A DNA stretch of 54,984 bases from assembly GCA_023417815.1 (NCBI GenBank), contig JAEZEI010000083.1, positions 1 to 54,984 on the forward strand, written 5' to 3'. The first letter of the stretch is position 1; each line of letters opens with the position of its first letter. Source of the stretch: Bacteroidota bacterium (GTDB taxonomy: Bacteria > Bacteroidota > Bacteroidia > Chitinophagales > Chitinophagaceae). This document shows, piece after piece, positions 17,234-25,932 of the stretch. The notes under the pieces are model-generated. The model ran no database searches, was not told the origin of the DNA, and worked only from the letters and a program-made list of their open reading frames with translations. A program made the translations under genes and the position numbers.

Positions 17234-17680
17234 TTAATCTTCTGCAGCATCCTTTTCAGCCTTGATCTCGATCGTCTTTGGGATGGTGTAAATATTATTC
17301 TGGATGATTCCCATGCCGGCTATCTGTTTCCGGTATTTTTCAGCATCAGCCTTCTCAACAAAGTTTCCGAATTCAAGTTTTATATACGGCCGCTGGTAAA
17401 CCATGTATACTTTCTGATCAGGAAATTGCTGCAGCAGGCGGGAGCGGACATTAATCGCGTGGTTGCGGTCATTGGTACTTAAAAGCATCAGGCGATAGCC
17501 TTTAGTTGTTCTCATGCCGCCCCTTACGGAAAGACCCTCATTATATTCAGCCATTTTTTTTCCTATGATATCGATCCGGTGGTCTTTAATAAGCTGGACT
17601 CCGCCGGTAAGGGTATCAACGGTTTGGGCATTTGCATTCAAAAATGCGAAAAGAGAAATGATTATCAGGGTAAAACGCAT
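17234..17680 (-). CDS. Secreted SPOR-like domain protein
   Basis: The 148-residue product from the ATG at 17680 has a signal peptide (MRFTLIIISLFAFLNANAQ). A TTG 15 bases upstream would overlap deoC and add five residues; the ATG, four bases past the deoC stop, is preferred. The mature domain has the SPOR-like pattern: GYRLMLLSTNDRNHA, helix VRSRLLQQFP, strand KVYMVYQRPYIKLEFGNF, helix KADAEKYRKQI. SPOR domains bind denuded peptidoglycan glycan strands, so a periplasmic wall-associated role is likely. It follows secA and deoC on the same strand. Confidence 0.75.
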   Translation of the reverse strand: MRFTLIIISLFAFLNANAQTVDTLTGGVQLIKDHRIDIIGKKMAEYNEGLSVRGGMRTTKGYRLMLLSTNDRNHAINVRSRLLQQFPDQKVYMVYQRPYIKLEFGNFVEKADAEKYRKQIAGMGIIQNNIYTIPKTIEIKAEKDAAED

Positions 17681-17684
17681 ACGC

Positions 17685-18383
17685 TTAGTTGTCAAAAATT
17701 GTTCCAGCTACTGCGGCTTTCCATTCATTAACAATATTTATACTGGCACTGCAACCCAGCCTGTCTGCACCGGCAGCCATAAGTTCCTGGGCAAACCCGT
17801 TCGTTCTTATGCCGCCGCTTGCCTTGATCTTAACTGCATCAGCAAGGTGCCGCCTCATTAAAGATACAGCATGAACGGAGGCTCCTTTTTCCGCATAGCC
17901 GGTGGATGTTTTCAGGTAATCTACCCCGGCCATCCCATAAAGATCGCAGCATTTCTTTATTTCTTCATCGGTGAGAATTCCGCTTTCGATTATCACCTTC
18001 AATATCTTTTTCCTGTTCCTTACCACGGGGAGGATGGTATTGATCTCATTAGCGAGGTACTGCCAGTCATTATTCTTAAGCGCAGTGATGTTTATTACCA
18101 TATCCAGTTCATCTACACCGTCTACTATGGCCAGTAAGGTTTCAGAAAGTTTTGCCTCCACGGCACTATATCCAAAGGGAAAACCAATTACAGTGGCCAC
18201 TTTAACTTCAGAGCCTTCAGTCAGCTTTTTCGCTTGTTCAACAAATGGAGGAGGTACACAAACAGCTGCAAACCCAAATTCGATCGCCTCCCTGCACAAC
18301 TTTTCAATATCAGCCGTTAAGGTGTCTGGTTTCAGGATGGTATGATCGATCCTTGGCGCGGGGTTATTGTTACTCTCTGCCAT
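17685..18383 (-). CDS. deoC: Deoxyribose-phosphate aldolase
   Basis: Class I aldolase that splits 2-deoxyribose 5-phosphate into glyceraldehyde 3-phosphate and acetaldehyde during nucleoside breakdown. From the ATG at 18383 the protein is 232 residues with RIDHTILKPDT at the start, VCVPPPFV, VIGFPFG, the Schiff-base lysine in YLKTSTGYA (Lys158) and the second catalytic lysine in IKASGGIRT (Lys187). An upstream start at 18428 would add 15 unmatched residues inside secA. The chosen start overlaps the end of secA by 14 bases, suggesting read-through from secA. Confidence 0.95.
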   Translation of the reverse strand: MAESNNNPAPRIDHTILKPDTLTADIEKLCREAIEFGFAAVCVPPPFVEQAKKLTEGSEVKVATVIGFPFGYSAVEAKLSETLLAIVDGVDELDMVINITALKNNDWQYLANEINTILPVVRNRKKILKVIIESGILTDEEIKKCCDLYGMAGVDYLKTSTGYAEKGASVHAVSLMRRHLADAVKIKASGGIRTNGFAQELMAAGADRLGCSASINIVNEWKAAVAGTIFDN

Positions 18384-21300
18384 GACAGTTCTTATATTTT
18401 TTACCACTTCCGCAAGGACATGGATCATTCCGCCCGATCTTAGGTTCCACGCGAACCGGTGCCTGCTTTACCGGGGCAGACGGATCATAATAGTCATTCT
18501 CATTCGCGGCATAATCCTGGCCTGCAGCATCTACCTGTTCCTTGTTCTCACGCATCCTGCTCATATCAGTTCTTTGCTCCCTGCCTTCCCTGATCTGGCT
18601 TTGTTTCTGTTCCATTGGAATTCCTGCATGGCAGAGGAAAGACACGATGTCCTTATTCACCTGGTCATCCATCTGCTTAAATGCGTTGAATGCCTCGATC
18701 TTATAAATAACCAGCGGATCTTTTTGCTCATATCCTGCGGTTTGCACACTTTGCCTTAGGTCATCCATAGACCTAAGATGCTCTTTCCATGCCTCATCGA
18801 TCAGTGCCAGGGTAATGCTTCTTTCCAGGGCTGCAGATAATTCCATACCCTCGCTCGCAAGGTATTTATCAAGATTGGCCAGCGCCTGGATCCCTTTCTT
18901 TCCGTCCGTAAATGGAACGGCCACATTCTCTATGTGATTACCCTGCTCTTTGCGGATATTCCTGATGATCGGCATTGTTTGTTCTGCAAGTGCCTTCTTC
19001 TTCTGGTCGTATCTTGTTACCGCTTCGGTATAGAGCTGGCCGGTAAGCGTATTCGCATCACCCTTTGAAAGTTCGTCTGCAGTGATCGCTGTTTCAATTC
19101 CGAAATTCATTATTGCAGCCAGCTTAAAACCTTCGTGATCATCTGTTTCCTTAAAGCTGTTCACGAGACCTTCAGCTACAGAATAGAATGCATTGTCAAG
19201 ATCCACGGCAAGCCTTTCACCAAACAAGGCATGATTACGTTTTCCATAAACAACATTCCGTTGCTTATTCATCACGTCGTCATACTCCAGTAATCTTTTC
19301 CTTATCCCGAAGTTATTCTCTTCAACTTTTTTCTGGGCGCGCTCGATACTTTTCGTGATCATACTATGCTGGATCACTTCACCTTCTTTGTAACCCATCC
19401 TGTCCATAAGGCTTGCGATCCTCTCACTTCCGAACATCCTCATAAGATCGTCTTCAAGGGAAACAAAGAACTGCGAAGCTCCAGGATCACCCTGGCGACC
19501 TGCACGACCCCGAAGCTGCCTGTCAACCCTCCGGCTTTCATGCCTTTCTGTACCAAGAATGGCAAGTCCGCCCGCCTCCTTCACACCCGGGCCAAGTTTA
19601 ATGTCTGTTCCCCTACCAGCCATATTCGTAGCTATGGTAACTGCGCCTGCAAATCCTGCTTCGGCAACAACCTGTGCTTCCCTGCTGTGCTGTTTGGCAT
19701 TCAAAACATTATGAGGAATATTCTTCTGCTTCAACATCCGGCTAAGCAATTCGCTTACCTCCACCGAAGTTGTACCTACAAGAGAGGGTCTGCCAGCCGC
19801 ACGAAGTTTCTCCACTTCATCAATAACTGCGCGGTATTTCTCCCTTTTGGTTTTATAAACCAGGTCCTGTTCATCTTTCCGGATCACAGGTACATTGGTA
19901 GGGATAGTAACAACGTCAAGTTTATATATGCTCCAGAATTCAGCTGCCTCGGTTTCGGCAGTACCGGTCATACCACACAGCTTATGATACATCCTGAAAT
20001 AATTCTGGAGAGTAACAGTAGCATAGGTCTGGCTGGATGCTTCGATCTTCACATTTTCTTTTGCCTCAATGGCCTGGTGAAGTCCGTCTGAATAACGGCG
20101 CCCTTCCATGATGCGGCCGGTTTGTTCATCAACAATTTTCACAGCGCCATCAATCACTACGTATTCTACATCCTTGTCGAACAGGGTATACGCTTTTAAT
20201 AGTTGCTGTACCGTGTGTATCCTTTCCGCTTTCAGCGAATATTCAGTAAGAAGGTTTTCCTTCCTGCGAAGTTTTTCATCTGCTGCAAGATCTGTATGTT
20301 CGATCTCGTTCAGCTTTATTGCGATATCAGGAAGAATAAAGAATTCCGGGTCTTCACCACTGCGGGTAATGAGTTGAAGCCCCTGGTCGGTCAGTTCAAC
20401 CTGGTTATTCTTTTCGTCGATCGAAAAGTAAAGCTCCTGGTCAACCTTGGGCATTTCCTTCTGCTGGTCGGCCAGGTAATAGTTCTCTGATTTCTGCAGT
20501 TTCACTCTTATTCCGGGCTCACTCAGGAATTTAATGAGGGCATTATTCTTTGGAAGCCCGCGATGTGCTCTCATCAGCGCAAGGCCACCATCTTTGGGAT
20601 CGTCATTTCCTTCAGAGATCTTCTTCTTGGCTTCTATAAGGAACTGGTTAACAGCTTTACGCTGCGCTTCCACCAGTTTTTCAATCCTTGGTTTCAGGTC
20701 GAAGAATTGCTGGGTATTATCGCTGTGGCCAACAGGTCCGCTAATGATCAGGGGAGTTCGTGCATCATCAATTAATACACTATCCACTTCATCCACCATG
20801 GCGAAATGATGCTTACGCTGAACCATTTCGTCGGGGCTGTGCACCATATTGTCTCTCAGGTAGTCAAATCCAAATTCATTATTAGTACCGTAGGTAATAT
20901 CAGCATTATAGGCTTTCCTGCGATTTTCGCTGTTAGGTTCATGTTTATCGATGCAGTCAACGGTAAGTCCCAGCCATTCAAAAATCGGCCCGTTCCACTC
21001 ACTATCCCTTCTTGCGAGGTAATCATTCACGGTAACCACATGAACACCTTCACCTGCCAGGGCATTCAGGTAAGATGGCAATGTACTAACCAGTGTCTTA
21101 CCTTCACCTGTGGCCATTTCAGCGATCTTTCCACTATGTAATACAATACCTCCTATCAGCTGAACATCATAATGCACCATGTTCCAGGTAACGGTATTAC
21201 CTGCAGCCTGCCATGAGTTCTTATATATACATTTATCTCCCTCAATAGTAATATGGCTTCGCTTCGGGGCAAGGGTTCTGTCATGTTCCGTAGCTGTAGA

Positions 21301-21690
21301 AATGATTTCAGTGTTCTCCTTGAACCTTCTTCCCGTTTCCTTAACAACGGCAAAGGCTTCAGGAAGAATTTCCAACAAAATTGCCTCAATAGCCTGGTTG
21401 CGGTCTTTCTTTAATTTATCAATATCCTTATATATCTCATCGCGCTGACCAATTTCTGAGGAAGGAAGTTCGTCTGCAGCAGCGTTTTTCTCAGCGATCT
21501 GCCTGTCAATATCAGATAGATGCTCTTTGATCCGCTGGCGGAATTCTAGGGTCTTATTCCTTAATTCGTCATTGGAAAGCCGCTGAAGTTGTTCGAAATG
21601 GGCATTGATCCTTGCAACCGTCGGGCGGATCTGCTTTACATCCTTTTCACTCTTATTGCCTCCAAAGATCTTCGATATTAGACCTAACAT
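18370..21690 (-). CDS. secA: Preprotein translocase ATPase SecA
   Basis: Essential motor that drives unfolded preproteins through SecYEG. The 1,106-residue protein is of the long Bacteroidota type. It has the Walker A EMATGEGKTLVS (191-202, Lys198), the DEVD box in HFAMVDEVDSVLID, the preprotein cross-linking region, TNMAGRGTDIKLG (second nucleotide fold) and RQLRGRAGRQGDPG. The helical wing and scaffold fill about 760-1000. A C-terminal zinc finger (NDPCPCGSGKKYKNCHG) that contacts SecB or ribosomes closes the protein after an acidic, Gln-rich linker. deoC and a SPOR-like gene follow on the same strand. A TACCTTTG -7 box lies at 21782-21789. Confidence 0.98.
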   Translation of the reverse strand: MLGLISKIFGGNKSEKDVKQIRPTVARINAHFEQLQRLSNDELRNKTLEFRQRIKEHLSDIDRQIAEKNAAADELPSSEIGQRDEIYKDIDKLKKDRNQAIEAILLEILPEAFAVVKETGRRFKENTEIISTATEHDRTLAPKRSHITIEGDKCIYKNSWQAAGNTVTWNMVHYDVQLIGGIVLHSGKIAEMATGEGKTLVSTLPSYLNALAGEGVHVVTVNDYLARRDSEWNGPIFEWLGLTVDCIDKHEPNSENRRKAYNADITYGTNNEFGFDYLRDNMVHSPDEMVQRKHHFAMVDEVDSVLIDDARTPLIISGPVGHSDNTQQFFDLKPRIEKLVEAQRKAVNQFLIEAKKKISEGNDDPKDGGLALMRAHRGLPKNNALIKFLSEPGIRVKLQKSENYYLADQQKEMPKVDQELYFSIDEKNNQVELTDQGLQLITRSGEDPEFFILPDIAIKLNEIEHTDLAADEKLRRKENLLTEYSLKAERIHTVQQLLKAYTLFDKDVEYVVIDGAVKIVDEQTGRIMEGRRYSDGLHQAIEAKENVKIEASSQTYATVTLQNYFRMYHKLCGMTGTAETEAAEFWSIYKLDVVTIPTNVPVIRKDEQDLVYKTKREKYRAVIDEVEKLRAAGRPSLVGTTSVEVSELLSRMLKQKNIPHNVLNAKQHSREAQVVAEAGFAGAVTIATNMAGRGTDIKLGPGVKEAGGLAILGTERHESRRVDRQLRGRAGRQGDPGASQFFVSLEDDLMRMFGSERIASLMDRMGYKEGEVIQHSMITKSIERAQKKVEENNFGIRKRLLEYDDVMNKQRNVVYGKRNHALFGERLAVDLDNAFYSVAEGLVNSFKETDDHEGFKLAAIMNFGIETAITADELSKGDANTLTGQLYTEAVTRYDQKKKALAEQTMPIIRNIRKEQGNHIENVAVPFTDGKKGIQALANLDKYLASEGMELSAALERSITLALIDEAWKEHLRSMDDLRQSVQTAGYEQKDPLVIYKIEAFNAFKQMDDQVNKDIVSFLCHAGIPMEQKQSQIREGREQRTDMSRMRENKEQVDAAGQDYAANENDYYDPSAPVKQAPVRVEPKIGRNDPCPCGSGKKYKNCHGRE

Positions 21691-21781
21691 TTATGTGTAT
21701 TATGGGAATGAATCAATAATTGAATTACCTGGTCAGTCAAATTTGATGCTAAGCATAAAACGGGACAATCTGACAGGGGAG

Positions 21782-21789
21782 CAAAGGTA
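21782..21789 (-). promoter_or_regulatory. Probable secA promoter -7 element
   Basis: TACCTTTG on the minus strand, 92 bases before the secA ATG. The -33 region has only ACTG, so the element is supported by the -7 box alone. Confidence 0.55.
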
Positions 21790-21965
21790 CAAAGAACATT
21801 TAGTTTCAGTATGGGGGTGTTAATACATGTAGAAATATATCTAACCACTAAGAATCCGGGCACTACAACCTGAAATACCCTCGCAATCTACTTTTGCCCT
21901 GCATGAAAATCATGATATTTTCCTGTGAAAAACCACCTTTCAGTAACTAATTGCTGACATTATTA

Positions 21966-21993
21966 AAAGGGTCCGGATGACGGGCCCTTTTTG
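21966..21993 (+). terminator. Intrinsic terminator upstream of atpG
   Basis: AAAAGGGTCC-GGATGAC-GGGCCCTTTTT: a 6-bp GC stem with one G-T wobble extended by A-T pairs, followed by T5. It ends just before the atpG promoter, so it must terminate something starting upstream on the plus strand rather than atpG. Confidence 0.7.
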
Positions 21994-21994
21994 C

Positions 21995-22024
21995 TTGCAG
22001 AATAACTGATTTCTCCTACCTTTG
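21995..22024 (+). promoter_or_regulatory. atpG promoter
   Basis: TTG (21995-21997), 19-base spacer, TACCTTTG (22017-22024), 42 bases before the atpG ATG. It shows that atpG has its own promoter here. Confidence 0.8.
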
Positions 22025-22066
22025 CGCTCCAAAAAGGCAACCAGCCTAAAAATCAAAAGCATTACC

Positions 22067-22948
22067 ATGAGCGGCGCTTTAAAAGAAGTAAGAAACAGGA
22101 TAAGTAGTGTTCAAAGTACCCAGCAGATAACCAAGGCCATGAAAATGGTTAGTGCTGCCAAATTAAGAAGGGCGCAAGACGCTATAACACAGATGAGGCC
22201 TTATGCTGAAAAGCTGCAGGAAATGCTCAGCAATATTGTCAGCAGCTCTGAAGGAGGTGTATCGATGGATCTCGCAAATGAGCGCCCTGTGGAAAATGTT
22301 TTGATCATTCTTGTAACCAGCGACCGAGGATTATGTGGTGGATATAATTCCAACCTTATTAAACTTGCAAAGCAGGTTATCCGTGAAAAATACCCTGAAC
22401 AATCTGCAAAGGGAAACGTGCGCGTTCTACCGATAGGTAAAAAAGGCTTTGAGCATTTTGTAAAGAATGGATTTAATGTAGTTGATAATTACTGGGACCT
22501 TTTCACCGGACTTAGCTTTGAAAGGGTGCAGGAAGCTGCAAAGTATGCTCGTGAAGCATTTGCAAACAAGGAAGTAGACGCTGTAGATGTAGTATACAGT
22601 GAATTTAAGAATGCGGCTACCCAACGGTTTGTAGTAGAGCAATTCCTGCCGGTAAGGAAAGTTTCGAAAGCCGCGGGTAAGACCAATTCAGATTTCATAT
22701 TTGAACCAGGCAAGGAAGTCCTGATCGCCGAACTTATGCCTAAGATCCTGAACACTCAATTGTACAAATCCATTCTGGATGCGAATGCCAGTGAACATGG
22801 TGCCCGTATGACCGCGATGGATAAGGCGAGCGATAATGCCAACGAGTTGCTGAAATCTTTGAAGATAAGTTATAACCGTGCCCGCCAGGCAGCGATTACC
22901 ACCGAATTAACCGAAATTGTAAGCGGTGCCGCAGCACTGCAGGGATAA
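22067..22948 (+). CDS. atpG: F-type ATP synthase gamma subunit
   Basis: Central rotor shaft of the F1 sector. From the ATG at 22067 the 293-residue protein starts MSGALKEVRNRISSV and has TQQITKAMKMVSAAKLRRAQ in the N-terminal coiled-coil helix and a C-terminal helix ending in RARQAAITTELTEIVSGA, both features of gamma. The middle Rossmann-like part includes VTSDRGLCGGYN. A TTG at 22022 would add 15 residues but overlaps the -7 box, so it is rejected. Unusually the gene is not preceded by atpA; secA is upstream and divergent, and scpB follows by one base. The other ATP synthase genes must lie elsewhere. Confidence 0.97.
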   Translation: MSGALKEVRNRISSVQSTQQITKAMKMVSAAKLRRAQDAITQMRPYAEKLQEMLSNIVSSSEGGVSMDLANERPVENVLIILVTSDRGLCGGYNSNLIKLAKQVIREKYPEQSAKGNVRVLPIGKKGFEHFVKNGFNVVDNYWDLFTGLSFERVQEAAKYAREAFANKEVDAVDVVYSEFKNAATQRFVVEQFLPVRKVSKAAGKTNSDFIFEPGKEVLIAELMPKILNTQLYKSILDANASEHGARMTAMDKASDNANELLKSLKISYNRARQAAITTELTEIVSGAAALQG

Positions 22949-22949
22949 T

Positions 22950-23675
22950 ATGGAAATCTCCGAGATCATTCCGCATATTGAAGCGCTTATTTTCGCAAGC
23001 GATAAGCCCCTTACTTCTATTGAACTAACAGAACTGGTGAATAATGCCCTGGGATTCATTGAAGACAGGACTACCATGGACCAGATCGAATCTGCCATAG
23101 ACGGCATCCGCGAAAAATATTCCTCCGAATTCTATTCTTTCGAACTGAAACAGAGCGGTGGTGGCTGGCAGTTCCTTACCAAGCCGGTATACCATAAGAC
23201 CGTAGCCCTGCTTAATGGTGATAAATTCATAAAGCGACTGTCGTCAGCCGCACTTGAAACACTTGCGATCATTGCCTATCGACAGCCAATCACAAAAAGC
23301 GAGATCGAATCGATCAGGGGCGTGAATTGCGATTATGCTGTTCAGAAGCTCCTTGAAAAAGAACTGATCGTGATCTCGGGAAGAAATGAAGAAGCCGTAG
23401 GTAAACCTCTCATATATTCTACTTCCAAATCCTTCATGGATTATTTTGGCATTAACAGTGCAGAAGATCTTCCGAAGATCAGCGAAGTGCTGATGCAGGA
23501 CCTGGCGGAGGCTACAATGTTGAACCAGAATACTGCTGAAGAAACCCAGTCGCCTGATCAGCATGAAGAAGAAATGCTGGTTAACGAGGTGAACACTATC
23601 GACCAACTGGCTAATGAGGAAACAGAGGAAGATAAGGATGAACCTGGCTCCCAGCCCGGTTCTGATGAGGAATGA
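22950..23675 (+). CDS. scpB: Chromosome segregation/condensation protein ScpB
   Basis: Kleisin-associated subunit of the SMC-ScpAB condensin complex. The 241-residue protein starts MEISEIIPHIEALIFASDKPL, contains the two winged-helix domains with LETLAIIAYRQPITKSEIESIRGV (the family signature), LLEKELIVISGR and the GKPLIYSTSKSFMDYFGI wing, and ends in an acidic Glu/Asp-rich tail (from about 200). The ATG at 22950 lies one base after the atpG stop; an earlier frame start at 22926 would overlap atpG. Co-transcription with atpG is likely. Confidence 0.95.
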   Translation: MEISEIIPHIEALIFASDKPLTSIELTELVNNALGFIEDRTTMDQIESAIDGIREKYSSEFYSFELKQSGGGWQFLTKPVYHKTVALLNGDKFIKRLSSAALETLAIIAYRQPITKSEIESIRGVNCDYAVQKLLEKELIVISGRNEEAVGKPLIYSTSKSFMDYFGINSAEDLPKISEVLMQDLAEATMLNQNTAEETQSPDQHEEEMLVNEVNTIDQLANEETEEDKDEPGSQPGSDEE

Positions 23676-23698
23676 TCAACCCGTTCAAATAGATTATT

Positions 23699-24907
23699 AT
23701 GCTGCCAGCGCTTTCTCCTGAAATGCTGAGATCTGTGGCCCATGAATTTGGCACTCCCCTGTATGTTTATGATGGTGCTACGATCCGTAAACAATACCGA
23801 AAGCTTGCAGGTGCATTTAAAACATGGGATACCAGGATATTCTATGCCTGTAAAGCCCTTACCAATATTAATATTCTCAGGATCCTCCGCGAGGAAGGTG
23901 CAGGCCTTGATTGTGTAAGCATAAACGAAGTTAAGCTTGGCATGAAGGCCGGTTTTTCAGGCAACGATATCCTTTTTACTCCCAACTGCGTTGATATAAA
24001 TGAAATACTGGAGGCTAAGGAATTTGGAGTTCATATCAATATCGATAATATTTCCATCCTGGAACAATTCGGGAACAGGTTCAAAGGATCATATCCTGTC
24101 TGCATCAGGCTTAACCCGCACATCATGGCTGGAGGTAACTTCAAGATCTCAACCGGCCATGTAGACAGTAAATTCGGGATATCCATTCACCAGATAAGGC
24201 ATATCGAAAGAATTGTAAAAACTACAGGCCTGAAGGTGGAAGGCATCCATATGCATACCGGAAGCGAGATAAAGGATATCGGGGTTTTTCTCACCGGCCT
24301 TGAAGTGATGTTTGAAATGGCCTCGCATTTTAAAGACCTTAAATTCATTGACCTTGGAAGCGGGTTCAAAGTTCCCTACCAGGAAGGAGAGGTTGAAACA
24401 GATGTGGAGGCCCTGGGCAAAAAAGTAAGCGAAGCAATGCAGCGGTTCGAAAGGGAAAATGGTAAAAAACTCCAGGTATGGTTCGAACCCGGGAAATACC
24501 TGGTTAGCCAGGCAGGTTTTCTTCTTGTGAAAGCTAATGTGATAAAGCAAACACCAGCAACGGTTTTCATAGGGGTGAACAGTGGCTTCAATCATCTTAT
24601 ACGCCCTATGATGTATGATGCCTATCACCATATTGAGAATCTTGAACACCATACCGGCCCCCAAAGGATCTATACTATTGTTGGAAATATTTGTGAGACC
24701 GACACTTTTGCCTGGGACAGGACGCTGCCCGAGGTGCAGGAGGGCGACATTCTTGCCATCCATAATGCAGGAGCTTATGGATTCGAAATGTCTTCTAACT
24801 TTAACTCACGGTTACGCCCTGCAGAAGTGTTGGTGGAAGATGGAAGGGCACGGCTTATCCGCAATGCTGAAACTTTTGATGACCTTTTAAGAAACCAGGT
24901 AATATGA
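23699..24907 (+). CDS. lysA: Diaminopimelate decarboxylase
   Basis: PLP-dependent enzyme that converts meso-diaminopimelate to lysine, the last step of lysine synthesis. The 402-residue protein has the pyridoxal lysine in FYACKALTN (Lys52), IRLNPHIMAGGN, the HVDSKFGI phosphate-binding stretch, GIHMHTGSEI, the DLGSGFKVPY glycine loop, FEPGKYLV and the active-site GNICETDTFA with its cysteine from the partner subunit. Length and order are typical. It overlaps the next gene by ATGA at 24904-24907. Confidence 0.96.
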   Translation: MLPALSPEMLRSVAHEFGTPLYVYDGATIRKQYRKLAGAFKTWDTRIFYACKALTNINILRILREEGAGLDCVSINEVKLGMKAGFSGNDILFTPNCVDINEILEAKEFGVHINIDNISILEQFGNRFKGSYPVCIRLNPHIMAGGNFKISTGHVDSKFGISIHQIRHIERIVKTTGLKVEGIHMHTGSEIKDIGVFLTGLEVMFEMASHFKDLKFIDLGSGFKVPYQEGEVETDVEALGKKVSEAMQRFERENGKKLQVWFEPGKYLVSQAGFLLVKANVIKQTPATVFIGVNSGFNHLIRPMMYDAYHHIENLEHHTGPQRIYTIVGNICETDTFAWDRTLPEVQEGDILAIHNAGAYGFEMSSNFNSRLRPAEVLVEDGRARLIRNAETFDDLLRNQVI

Positions 24908-25383
24908 AAAATATTCTGACACTTTTGGTGTTGCTGATCACCCTTAACACCTATGCACAAAAAGTTTATGATCCAAATGCAGATGCCAGGAAGGATATTG
25001 CTGAAGCTGTAAATAAAGCCGGCAAAGAAGGAAAGCATGTATTGATACAGGCTGGAGGTAACTGGTGTAAATGGTGCCTCGAATTTGCAAGGTTTGGAAA
25101 AGCAGAACCTCGAATCGATTCCCTTATAACCGATTCCTATGTATGGTATCATCTAAACTGGAGCAGGGAGAATGAAAATGCAGACATCTTCCGGGAATAT
25201 GGCTATCCACAGAGGTTTGGCTTCCCGGTATTCATAATCCTTGATGGTAAGGGAAACAGGATCCACACACAGTCGAGCGAATATCTTGAAGATGGAAAAA
25301 GCAGCTATGATGTGAAAAAGGTCTTCGAATTCCTGGTTAACTGGACCCCGCAAATTTTGCGTGATGAATTATACCGTAAATGA
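24904..25383 (+). CDS. Periplasmic thioredoxin-fold protein
   Basis: The 159-residue protein has a signal peptide (MKNILTLLVLLITLNTYAQ) and a thioredoxin-like fold of the DUF255/thioredoxin_7 style, with QAGGNWCKWCLEF giving the redox pair Cys55-x-x-Cys58. The cis-proline region is GFPVFIILDGKGN. A secreted CxxC protein of this type is probably a disulfide reductase or isomerase in the periplasm. It overlaps lysA (ATGA) and the next gene (ATGA), so all three are one translational unit. The partner is not known. Confidence 0.85.
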   Translation: MKNILTLLVLLITLNTYAQKVYDPNADARKDIAEAVNKAGKEGKHVLIQAGGNWCKWCLEFARFGKAEPRIDSLITDSYVWYHLNWSRENENADIFREYGYPQRFGFPVFIILDGKGNRIHTQSSEYLEDGKSSYDVKKVFEFLVNWTPQILRDELYRK

Positions 25384-25865
25384 GCAACAGCCAGAAATTT
25401 CTTCAGGTCGTAAATAATCCATTCAGGTCTTTGATCTTTTTATTTTGGAAACTGCCTGCTGCATTCTTCAGTGGGGTTAGGATCAAATATGCTGATGAAC
25501 AAAAGGCAATTGTAACGGTACCTTTTAAGTGGCTTACGCAAAATCCTTTCAGGAGTACCTACTTTGCATCGTTATCTATGGCCGCTGAAATGAGCACCGG
25601 CGTACTTGCTATGGCTCATCTGTATGAGCAACAACCACCGGTTAGCATGCTTATCACCCGGGTAGAAAGCACCTTTTACAAGAAGTGCAGGGAAAGGATA
25701 ACTTTCACATGCGAAGACGGTGAAAGTTTACGATCTGTGATCAATGAAACAATGGCATCTGGTAAAAGTGTTGCATTCAATGCACGAAGCAAGGGAACCA
25801 ATTCAGCTGGAGAGATCGTTGCAGAGTTTCAATTTACATGGAGCTTCAAGGTAAAGCCTGCCTGA
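25380..25865 (+). CDS. DUF4442 hotdog-fold protein
   Basis: The 161-residue protein matches DUF4442, a hotdog-fold family related to acyl-CoA thioesterases. Visible features are NPFRSLIFLFWKLPAAFFSGVRI at the start, the central FKWLTQNPFRSTYFASLSMAAEMSTG helix (the hotdog core helix) and the strands MLITRVESTFYKKCRERITFTC and EIVAEFQFTWSFKVK. A catalytic role as a thioesterase is inference. It overlaps the thioredoxin-like gene by ATGA and is the last gene of the lysA unit. Confidence 0.85.
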   Translation: MSNSQKFLQVVNNPFRSLIFLFWKLPAAFFSGVRIKYADEQKAIVTVPFKWLTQNPFRSTYFASLSMAAEMSTGVLAMAHLYEQQPPVSMLITRVESTFYKKCRERITFTCEDGESLRSVINETMASGKSVAFNARSKGTNSAGEIVAEFQFTWSFKVKPA

Positions 25866-25932
25866 TGGAAACCATAGTGTAAATTGCATTCAATACGCAT
25901 AACTCAAAAGCGGAAGGAAGCAAACAGATAAT

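Larger units (their letters stand above)
21691..22066. other. Divergent secA-atpG intergenic region
   Basis: About 375 bases without a gene. It holds the secA -7 box (21782-21789), a TACTTTTG box on the plus strand (21889-21896), a terminator-like hairpin (21966-21993) and the atpG promoter (21995-22024). The interval 21897-21993 could encode a small RNA of about 90 bases; see findings. No protein-coding potential is visible. Confidence 0.6.

Noticed and set aside
19366..20091. 241-residue plus-strand frame within secA
   Set aside because: Antisense to the conserved SecA helicase core; no family features.
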